Positions 1 to 5,609 of a DNA stretch of 5,800 nucleotides are shown here, in pieces. The stretch is from Deltaproteobacteria bacterium (lineage in GTDB: Bacteria > Desulfobacterota_B > Binatia > Binatales > Binataceae), in assembly GCA_021827465.1 (NCBI GenBank), contig JAKAVX010000189.1:1-5800 (forward strand). Direction: 5' to 3'. Each line of letters begins with the position of its first letter. Within the stretch, counting starts at the first letter, position 1. Made by a program: the position numbers and the translations under genes. Below the pieces are notes generated by a model, which worked only from the letters and a program-made list of their open reading frames with translations, had not been told where the DNA came from and made no database searches.

Positions 1-891
1 CTTGCCAAGCAGGTCGAGCGCCTGCTGGCGCGGACGCTGGAACGAATTGCGCCCGATGATCGAGCCGTAGCCGCCGCCCGCGTGAATTCCCCGGATTTCC
101 TCGAGCAGATGCTCGTCGCTGGTCGACGCGCCGCCGGAGAAAATCACGATCCGCTTGCCGTCGAAAGCCGATTGCACGACGTGCTTGACCCTCTCGGAGA
201 GCGGTTCGAGCGGTATATGGCGGGCATCGTAAACCTTCTTCGCCTCGGCCAGCTCGATATGCGCCGTGGGCGCTTTGACCTTGATAACGTGCGCACCCAA
301 CTGTGCGGCGATTTGCGCCGCGTACGCGCACACGTCGAGCGCGGTCTCACCCTCCTTGCTGAGTCCGGAGCCGCGCGGATACGACCATACCACCACCGCA
401 AGCCCGTGCGCCTTCGCTTCCTCGGCGATCTCGCGCAACTGCTGGTACATCTCTCGCACCCGCGACGAACCCGGGTAGATGGTGTAGCCAATCGCCGCGC
501 ATCCGAGCCTGAGCGCGTCCTTCACGCTGGCGGTCTACGACGGGCACGGATCCTTCTCGTCATGCAAGACGTCGTGGTTGTTGAGTTTCAGGATGAGCGG
601 GATTTCGCCCGCGAATTCGGCCGCTCCCGCCTCGATAAACCCGAGCGGCGCCGCATAGGCGTTGCATCCCGCGTCGATCGCAAGCTGAAAATGATACGAC
701 GGATCGTAGGCGGGCGGATTCGGCGCAAAGCTTCGCGCAGGCCCGTGCTCGAATCCCTGGTCGACCGGCAGGATAACCATCTTGCCGGTGCCGCCGAGCC
801 GGCCATGGTTGAGCATCCGCGCCAGATTGGCAAGAACTCCCGGGTTCTCGCCGCGGTAGTGACCAAGGATCTCCCTAACTCGCTTGCTCAT
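1..891 (-). pseudogene. fbaB: Class I fructose-bisphosphate aldolase (DhnA/FbaB type), interrupted by an in-frame TAG and cut by the window edge
   Basis: Reversible cleavage of fructose-1,6-bisphosphate to glyceraldehyde-3-phosphate and dihydroxyacetone phosphate through a Schiff-base lysine; cytosolic. Seen: ATG at 889-891 preceded by a GAGG ribosome-binding site. Residues 1-118 carry the N-terminal family segment, including PVDQGFEHGP at 42-51. Codon 119 (535-537) is TAG. Reading straight on in the same frame gives 178 more open codons to the window edge with TASVKDALRLGCAAIGYTIY, the lysine motif HIVKVK (Lys206 is the likely Schiff-base residue), FSGGAS (251-256, phosphate loop) and GRNSFQR (280-286). 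The total of 297 codons is close to the usual family length of about 300, so only a few codons lie outside. There is no frameshift and no second stop. As written, the 118-residue product would lack the catalytic lysine and be inactive. It is the last visible gene of the cluster, 46 bp after glk. Family assignment is firm; whether the gene is dead is open. Confidence 0.88.
535..537 (-). other. In-frame amber (TAG) codon inside the aldolase gene
   Basis: On the minus strand the codons read D-E-K-D-P-C-P-S-TAG-T-A-S-V-K-D, so homologous sequence continues in the same frame on both sides. A single base change from CAG, TTG, TCG, TGG, AAG or GAG would create it. gnd and zwf in this window both terminate naturally at TAG, so TAG is an ordinary stop in this genome and wholesale recoding is unlikely. 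Confidence 0.9.
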
Positions 892-898
892 AAGAGTT

Positions 899-903
899 TC
901 CTC
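899..903 (-). promoter_or_regulatory. Ribosome-binding site of the aldolase gene
   Basis: Minus strand reads GAGGA about 7-8 nt before the ATG at 889-891. It supports that start and shows that translation initiation of this interrupted gene is intact. Confidence 0.7.
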
Positions 904-911
904 ACATCTAT

Positions 912-931
912 TTCGCGAATATAGCCGCGAA
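912..931 (-). repeat. Short inverted repeat between glk and the aldolase gene
   Basis: TTCGCG (912-917) and CGCGAA (926-931) are perfect inverted copies around an 8-nt A/T-rich spacer. No T-run follows on the minus strand, so it does not look like an intrinsic terminator. It could be a weak mRNA hairpin or a DNA-binding dyad; a 6-bp dyad in GC-rich DNA can also arise by chance. Confidence 0.35.
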
Positions 932-937
932 CCGATT

Positions 938-1927
938 TCAGAGCATCGTTCGCGCGCAATGGGCCGCGCCCAGCAGCGCCGCTCCCGGATTCAGCGACAC
1001 CCTGACCTCGATACCGCCGAGCATCCCGGCAAGCCGCCCTTTGTCAAGGAATGACTTGATGAAACGGCCGTCCTTCAGAGCGGGCAGGATCTTCGGCGCG
1101 ATTCCGCCGCCGAGGTAAACGCCGCCCAGCGCCAGCACCTTGAGCGCCATGTTCCCGGCCTCCGCGCCGTAGATATCCACGAACATCGCTAGCGCGCAAA
1201 CGCATTCGGGGTCGCGCCCTTCGAGCGCCGCTTCGCCCACCACCGCCCCCGGGTCCTCGTTCTCAAGGCGCGACCTGAGCCATTCGGGCTCGGGCGTGGC
1301 GCGGCTCTGGCACAGAAACCGGTAGATATTGAAAAGCCCCGGCCCGGACAGCACGCGCTCGATACTCACGTGGCCGAACTCGGCTTGAAGAAACCTGTAC
1401 AGCGCGAGTTGCTTGTCGCCGCGCGGCGCGAAATCCGCGTGTCCGCCTTCGGAAGAAACCGCGTGGAACCTGCCGTTCTCGAAGACCAGCGACGCCTCGC
1501 CGAGACCCGTGCCGGCCGCGATCACGGCGATATTCGCGCCATGCACCCGATACCTGCCGCACTGCAGAACCGCGAACTCCGATTGATCGAGATGAACCAC
1601 GCCGTAGGCGGTCGCCGCCAGATCGTTGATGAGCCGGACCGGCGTTCCGCCCAGCTCGCGCGACAGGTTCGCCTCGCGCATCAGCCACGGAACGTTGGTC
1701 GCATGCGCCTGGTCTTCGATCACGGGTCCGGGAACGCCGAAGCACGCCGCGTTGACCGGTTCGCCCGGCCGGGAAAGAAAGTCCGCGCACGCGTCGGAGA
1801 GGCTGTCGAAGTCGGCGGTGCGATATAAACGGTCTCGCACGACGCTCAGCGTTTCACCGTTCGCCCGGTAAAGCCCAAGATGGGTCTTGGTCCCGCCGAC
1901 GTCACCCGCCAGAATCAGGCGATCCAT
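938..1927 (-). CDS. glk: Glucokinase (bacterial Glk family, non-ROK)
   Basis: ATP-dependent phosphorylation of glucose to glucose-6-phosphate, the substrate of the Zwf encoded two genes upstream; cytosolic. 329 residues, against about 321 in E. coli Glk. Seen, in order: the phosphate-1 loop GDVGGTKTHLGLY (8-20); the catalytic pair Asn101-Asp102 in RLINDLAATAYG; the phosphate-2 loop AAGTGLGEA (137-145); the glucose-binding SSEGGHADFAP (158-168, with Glu160 and His163); SIERVLSGPGL (188-198, Glu190); the adenosine-side motif GGVYLGGGIAPKI (268-280); and a C-terminal GAALLGAAHC. The SEGGHADFAP signature separates it from ROK-type glucokinases, which carry a zinc-binding CxCG motif not seen here. 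Start: ATG at 1925-1927, placed so that the GDVGGTK loop sits at the usual distance from the N terminus. The 21-bp gap after fbp has only a weak purine-rich stretch, so translation may depend on coupling to fbp. Terminates at TGA. Confidence 0.95.
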   Translation of the reverse strand: MDRLILAGDVGGTKTHLGLYRANGETLSVVRDRLYRTADFDSLSDACADFLSRPGEPVNAACFGVPGPVIEDQAHATNVPWLMREANLSRELGGTPVRLINDLAATAYGVVHLDQSEFAVLQCGRYRVHGANIAVIAAGTGLGEASLVFENGRFHAVSSEGGHADFAPRGDKQLALYRFLQAEFGHVSIERVLSGPGLFNIYRFLCQSRATPEPEWLRSRLENEDPGAVVGEAALEGRDPECVCALAMFVDIYGAEAGNMALKVLALGGVYLGGGIAPKILPALKDGRFIKSFLDKGRLAGMLGGIEVRVSLNPGAALLGAAHCARTML

Positions 1928-1948
1928 CGCAAACCCGGTCTTCGGAAA

Positions 1949-2953
1949 TCAGCTCTCCGGTTTGAACCTCTCGGCAAGCGTCACTTCCTCGGTGCCGCCG
2001 ATATAGATCGGCTGGCGTTCGTGGATCTCGCTGGGCATGAGGTCAAGGATATCGACGCTACCGTTCGACGCGCGCCCGCCGGCCTGCTCCGCCACCATCG
2101 CCATCGGCGCAAGCTCGTACATCAGGCGCAGCTTGCCGTTGGTATTCTTGCCGTCGGCTGAGACCTCGCCCGGATAGATATAGATGCCGCCCTCGAGAAG
2201 AATTCGATGAAAGTCGCCGGCAAAGCATCCGCAGTAGCGCAGCGTATAGCTCGAGGCCTTGTCCTTGTGGCTGGTCATGTGTTCGACAAGCTTGCGCATG
2301 CCGGGATGCCATCGCGAGCCGTTGGCCTGGTTGACCGCGTAGGTGGTGCCGCGCCGCGGCATCTTTACCTTCTCGCGCCACAGGATGAATTCGCCAAGCT
2401 CGCGGTCGAGCGTGAAGATGTCGACCCCGGCGCCGGCCGTAAAAATCAGTTGCGTGGCCGGCCCGTACAGGACGTAACCGGCCGCGACCTGCCGGCTTCC
2501 CGGCTGAAGCAGGTCCGAGGCGTCGGAGCCGTGGTCGCTTGCGCGTTCGCGCACCGAAAAAATGGTCCCGAGCACCCCGTTGTTATCCGAGTTCGACGAG
2601 CCGTCGAGCGGGTCGCAGAGCACCGCGTAGCTTCGGCCGCGGCAGTTGCGCTCGTAATGCTTGGGCTTCTCCATCTCCTCGGACACGATGCTGCAAACCG
2701 GATAGCCCTGCCTGAAGACCTCGAGAAAGGTCTGGTTGGTCCAGTCGTCGAGCTTCTTCTGCTGCTCGCCCTGCACGTTGGTATCGCCCGAATAACCGAG
2801 ATGTCCGCCCAGCGAGGCGTGGACCAGCCTTCGGGAGATGCGCTTGGCGATCACCGCGATACGCTCCATGACCAGCGCCAGGTCTCCCGGTGGCGTCGTG
2901 GTTTTCTCACGGATAAGGAGATGGCGGTTCAACGTAAGAGGTTGATCGCTCAT
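1949..2953 (-). CDS. fbp: Fructose-1,6-bisphosphatase class I
   Basis: Hydrolyses fructose-1,6-bisphosphate to fructose-6-phosphate and Pi, a metal-dependent gluconeogenic and sugar-recycling step; cytosolic. 334 residues, the usual length for class I enzymes. Seen: an N-terminal helical segment resembling the AMP-binding region (22-45); the metal and catalytic motif VSEEME (90-95); the signature CDPLDGSSN (113-121) with metal ligands Asp114 and Asp117; the substrate segment RYCGCFAGDFHR (239-250); GGIYIYPGE (255-263); and NGKLRLMYELAPMA (272-285), where Lys274 and Glu280 match the substrate lysine and metal-ligand glutamate of well-studied homologues. The C terminus HERQPIYIGG (311-320) is typical. 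Start: ATG at 2951-2953, preceded by GAGGAG. The gene follows zwf by 30 bp and precedes glk by 21 bp. Beside the aldolase it fits recycling of triose phosphates to fructose-6-phosphate. All active-site residues are present and nothing is truncated. Confidence 0.95.
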   Translation of the reverse strand: MSDQPLTLNRHLLIREKTTTPPGDLALVMERIAVIAKRISRRLVHASLGGHLGYSGDTNVQGEQQKKLDDWTNQTFLEVFRQGYPVCSIVSEEMEKPKHYERNCRGRSYAVLCDPLDGSSNSDNNGVLGTIFSVRERASDHGSDASDLLQPGSRQVAAGYVLYGPATQLIFTAGAGVDIFTLDRELGEFILWREKVKMPRRGTTYAVNQANGSRWHPGMRKLVEHMTSHKDKASSYTLRYCGCFAGDFHRILLEGGIYIYPGEVSADGKNTNGKLRLMYELAPMAMVAEQAGGRASNGSVDILDLMPSEIHERQPIYIGGTEEVTLAERFKPES

Positions 2954-2956
2954 AGG

Positions 2957-2962
2957 CTCCTC
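2957..2962 (-). promoter_or_regulatory. Ribosome-binding site of fbp
   Basis: Minus strand GAGGAG ends 3 nt before the fbp ATG, a strong but rather close match. It lies in the 30-bp zwf-fbp gap, which also contains a small GGCGC-3 nt-GCGCC dyad (2968-2980). Confidence 0.6.
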
Positions 2963-2983
2963 AGCCTGGCGCCTTGCGCCGCT

Positions 2984-4510
2984 CTAAAAATTTCTCCAGC
3001 TTCGCCCGTCGGCTGCGATCATGAGAGCCGACTCGAGCGGGCCCCATGAGCCGGCCGAATACATGAACGGTTCAACCGGCGCATCGGCCCACACGTCGAG
3101 TATCGGCTGCACAAATTGCCACGCGGCTTCTATATTGTCACGCCTCATGAATAGCGTCTGGTCGCCCAAGATAATATCGCGCAAAAGCGTTTCGTAGGCT
3201 TCAGGCGTGGTCGAGGCGTAATGGAAATCGACCTTGACCGGTTGAACGCGCACTTGGGGGCCCGGGTCTTTGGATACGATATGCAGGGAAAGGCCCTCGT
3301 CGGGCTGAATCCTGATGGTCAGCATGTTGGGCGCAAGCGGCTGCGACCGGACGTTGTAAAGGATTCTCGGCACTGAGGTGAAATATATAGCGATCTCGCT
3401 GGCCCGTTTGGGCAGCCGCTTGCCGGTTCGCAGGTAAAATGGAACTCCGGCCCATCGCCAGTTCTCGATCCAGCACCGGAGCGCGACAAAAGTCTCTATC
3501 GTGGATTCGGGCCCAACCCCTTCTTCCTGCCGATATGCGATCGCGGGCTTGCCCTCAACCAGTCCTTCGGCATACTGGCCGCGCACGACCCATCGCTCGA
3601 CGTCTTCGGGCGAGAAGGGCCGCAGCGTTCGCAGCACGTCGAGCTTTGCGTCGCGCACCGAATCGGCCGAAGTGGTCCTCGGCGGCTCCATCGCGATCAT
3701 GCACAGCACTTGCAAAAGATGGCTTTGCACCATGTCGCGCAGGGCGCCCGCGTGCTCATAGTAGCCCGACCGGGTCCCGACCCCGTCGGACTCGGCGACG
3801 GTTATCTGGACGTGATCGATGAAGCGCGAGTTCCACAACGGTTCGAATATCGCGTTGGCGAACCGCAGCACCATCAGATTCTCGACCGTCTCTTTGCCCA
3901 GATAATGGTCGATTCGGAAAATCTGATCTTCGCGAAAGTGGCGCGCCACACGTTCATTGATGTCGTCGGCACTGGCGAGGTCGTGCCCGATAGGCTTCTC
4001 GATCACGACCCGGGTGAAACCGTCGCCGTTCGAGGCGACCATTCCGGCCGCGTTAAGTCCTTCGGAGCACTTCTCGATAAAGGCCGGAGGTATTGCGAAA
4101 TAGAAAACTCGGTTTCCGCCCGCACCGACTTCCGAGTCGAACTCCGAAAGCCGCTGCTTCAACCGATCGTAATCGCCCGATTCGGTGAAGCTGCCGCGCA
4201 CAAAATGGAGCTTTGGTGCAAACGCCTTCCAATGCTCGTCGTCGGGCGTGCGTCGCGAATACTTCTCGACTCCGTCATGAGCGAACGCACGATATTTGTC
4301 GTCGTCGAGGTCTTCAATCGAAAAGCCGACTATCGCCAGTTTCTCGGGCAACTCGCCGCCTACCGAAAGATTGTAAAGCGCCGGCAGGAGCTTGCGATGA
4401 CTCAGATCGCCCGCTCCGCCGAATATGACCACCACGCAGGGCGGATAGGTGACCGTGGACGCCTGCGGGCGGAGGATCTCCACAGGCTCAGGATGTTTGT
4501 TACGGGCCAT
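2984..4510 (-). CDS. zwf: Glucose-6-phosphate dehydrogenase, with a non-canonical coenzyme pocket
   Basis: Oxidises glucose-6-phosphate to 6-phosphogluconolactone, the first step of the oxidative pentose-phosphate path; cytosolic. 508 residues, a normal bacterial length. Seen: the Rossmann motif IFGGAGDLSHRKLLPALYNL (29-48); EKPIG (171-175); the active-site signature RIDHYLGKE (199-207, Asp201 and His202); the general-base His264 in RDMVQSHLLQ; RTGKRL (361-366); and a C-terminal YSAGSWGP (484-491). The coenzyme region is odd. Aligned by hand to the Leuconostoc mesenteroides enzyme, the NADP 2'-phosphate-binding Arg46 falls on Ile65, followed by Glu66-Asp67, and Thr14 falls on Ala33. This suggests NAD+ preference (inference). 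Start: ATG at 4508-4510, which leaves 25 residues before the first strand. The 31-bp gap after gnd has no clear Shine-Dalgarno sequence, so initiation may rely on coupling or on a leaderless-type mechanism. A GTG at codon 10 is a less likely alternative. Terminates at TAG. Confidence 0.95.
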   Translation of the reverse strand: MARNKHPEPVEILRPQASTVTYPPCVVVIFGGAGDLSHRKLLPALYNLSVGGELPEKLAIVGFSIEDLDDDKYRAFAHDGVEKYSRRTPDDEHWKAFAPKLHFVRGSFTESGDYDRLKQRLSEFDSEVGAGGNRVFYFAIPPAFIEKCSEGLNAAGMVASNGDGFTRVVIEKPIGHDLASADDINERVARHFREDQIFRIDHYLGKETVENLMVLRFANAIFEPLWNSRFIDHVQITVAESDGVGTRSGYYEHAGALRDMVQSHLLQVLCMIAMEPPRTTSADSVRDAKLDVLRTLRPFSPEDVERWVVRGQYAEGLVEGKPAIAYRQEEGVGPESTIETFVALRCWIENWRWAGVPFYLRTGKRLPKRASEIAIYFTSVPRILYNVRSQPLAPNMLTIRIQPDEGLSLHIVSKDPGPQVRVQPVKVDFHYASTTPEAYETLLRDIILGDQTLFMRRDNIEAAWQFVQPILDVWADAPVEPFMYSAGSWGPLESALMIAADGRSWRNF

Positions 4511-4541
4511 CGGGATATTTTGCGCACCGTCGCCGGCGCCA

Positions 4542-5450
4542 CTACTCCTTCACTATTGCGTGTCCGCCGAACTCGTTGCGCAGCGCGGCAAGCAGCTTCT
4601 CGCCAAATGTGCCTTCCGCGTCTTCGTCCGCGCGCGAACGGAATCGGGTGAACAGGGCGGCCGTGATTACCGGTGCGGAAACATCTTTTTCGATAGCGTC
4701 CATCACGGTCCATCGCCCCTCGCCCGAGTCGCTGACGTAACCCTTGATGTGCTTGAGACCGGGGTCGCGGGTGAGCGCATTTGCGGCCAGTTCGAGCAGC
4801 CAGGAGCGAACCACGCTTCCCTGCCCCCATAAGCTCGCAATCTTCGCGAGATCGAGATTGTACTTGGACTTCTTCATGCACTCGAAGCCCTCGGCGTACG
4901 CCTGCATGAGGCCGTACTCGATCCCGTTGTGAATCATCTTGACGTAATGGCCGGCGCCGCACGCGCCCATGTATCCGTAGCCGTTCTCGGGCGCGAGGGT
5001 TTTGAACACCGGCTCGTAGCGGCGGAAAATCGCCTCTTCGCCGCCGACCATCAGGCAATAGCCGACCTTAAGTCCCCACACGCCGCCGCTGGTGCCGGCG
5101 TCCAGGTAATGGATGCCACGCTTTTTCAGCGCCGCGCCGCGGCGCAGATCGTCGTGAAAGTTCGTGTTGCCGCCGTCGATTATGGTGTCGTCGGACTGCA
5201 TCAACTCGGTGATCTGCGCGATCGTCTTCTCGGTCGGATCGCCCGATGGAACCATAACCCACACGCCGCGTGGCGGTTTGAGCGCAGCGACCAGCTCCTT
5301 CAGAGTGCCGACTGCGTCGGCTCCGTGGGCTTTCACTTCCTTCAGCTTGTCCGCATCGAGGTCGTAAGCAACTATACGATGGTTGTCGCGGCGAAGCCGC
5401 TCAACCATGTTCATTCCCATTTTTCCAAGGCCGACAAAACCGATTTCCAT
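4542..5450 (-). CDS. gnd: 6-phosphogluconate dehydrogenase, decarboxylating, short NAD-type (GndA/YqeC-like)
   Basis: Oxidative decarboxylation of 6-phosphogluconate to ribulose-5-phosphate and CO2; cytosolic. 302 residues, typical of the short subfamily and far below the roughly 470 of E. coli Gnd, which has a longer C-terminal domain. Seen: the dinucleotide loop GFVGLGKMG (4-12); strand-2 end AYDLD (28-32), where Asp30 and Asp32 replace the Asn-Arg-Ser/Thr of NADP enzymes; IDGGNTNFHDD (91-101); the substrate motif GTSGGVWG (119-126); the catalytic segment HYVKMIHNGIEYG (168-180) with Lys171, Asn175 and Glu178; and GEGRWT (243-248). The acidic strand-2 end is the known mark of NAD+ preference in this family. 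Start: ATG at 5448-5450, with AGAGGTGAT 6 nt upstream. An upstream in-frame ATG at 5555 would add 35 residues not expected for the family and would run through the hairpin. First gene of the cluster; ends at TAG, 31 bp before zwf. Confidence 0.94.
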   Translation of the reverse strand: MEIGFVGLGKMGMNMVERLRRDNHRIVAYDLDADKLKEVKAHGADAVGTLKELVAALKPPRGVWVMVPSGDPTEKTIAQITELMQSDDTIIDGGNTNFHDDLRRGAALKKRGIHYLDAGTSGGVWGLKVGYCLMVGGEEAIFRRYEPVFKTLAPENGYGYMGACGAGHYVKMIHNGIEYGLMQAYAEGFECMKKSKYNLDLAKIASLWGQGSVVRSWLLELAANALTRDPGLKHIKGYVSDSGEGRWTVMDAIEKDVSAPVITAALFTRFRSRADEDAEGTFGEKLLAALRNEFGGHAIVKE

Positions 5451-5456
5451 GTTGTC

Positions 5457-5465
5457 ATCACCTCT
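5457..5465 (-). promoter_or_regulatory. Strong ribosome-binding site fixing the gnd start
   Basis: Minus strand AGAGGTGAT is a near-perfect match to the complement of the 16S rRNA 3' end and ends 6 nt before the ATG at 5448-5450. It decides the gnd start against the upstream in-frame ATG at 5553-5555. It is the best Shine-Dalgarno sequence in the window, as expected for a first gene. Confidence 0.85.
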
Positions 5466-5470
5466 AGGAT

Positions 5471-5511
5471 GGAAAAGGACAACCCCGCTTCCAGGCCGCA
5501 GGCGGGGGTTG
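5471..5511 (-). terminator. GC-rich hairpin with partial T-run upstream of gnd (terminator or leader attenuator)
   Basis: On the minus strand CAACCCCCGC (5511-5502) pairs with GCGGGGTTG (5488-5480): nine base pairs with one bulged C and a 13-nt loop. TCCTTTTCC (5479-5471) follows directly. The shape is that of an intrinsic terminator with an imperfect T-tract. It begins about 100 nt after the stop of the upstream fragment and ends 5 nt before the gnd ribosome-binding site. The 20 or so bases left below it leave no room for a gnd promoter, so a transcript of the cluster probably crosses it. No clear -35/-10 pair was found anywhere in 5451-5609. Confidence 0.55.
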
Positions 5512-5609
5512 GATGAGGTTTGAACAGGCCAGCCGCGGCAGGCTCGCCCGTTCACCGGCTGCGATCAACGTAACCCCTAATGCGCAAGCCGGGCAAGTCG
5601 TCTTCAGAT

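Noticed and set aside
535..537. Pyrrolysine or general TAG recoding
   Set aside because: gnd and zwf terminate at TAG at normal family lengths, and aldolases are not known pyrrolysine proteins. It is kept only as a remote option in the finding.
347..547. Frameshift as the cause of the broken aldolase
   Set aside because: Codon-by-codon reading shows that the homologous sequence stays in one frame on both sides of position 535; only the TAG interrupts it.
918..923. Possible -10 element (TATATT on the minus strand) between glk and the aldolase gene
   Set aside because: No acceptable -35 hexamer lies 16-18 bases upstream.
82..924. 280-codon plus-strand open frame opposite the aldolase gene
   Set aside because: It is antisense to clearly conserved aldolase sequence, is Arg-rich, and has no recognisable motif. 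Long antisense frames are common in GC-rich DNA.
2207..3049. 280-codon plus-strand open frame opposite fbp and the end of zwf
   Set aside because: It is a shadow of fbp codon bias with no domain and spans the fbp-zwf gap.
3710..4651. 313-codon plus-strand open frame opposite zwf and the end of gnd
   Set aside because: It is antisense to highly conserved zwf sequence and has no motif or ribosome-binding site worth noting.
5451..5555. N-terminal extension of gnd by 35 codons from an upstream ATG
   Set aside because: The extension is not family-like, would cross the hairpin, and lacks a good ribosome-binding site, whereas the start at 5450 has AGAGGTGAT and begins exactly at the Rossmann strand.
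5585..5604. Possible TTGCCC-type -35 element upstream of gnd
   Set aside because: The hexamer 17 bases downstream (TTACGT) matches a -10 box in only two positions.
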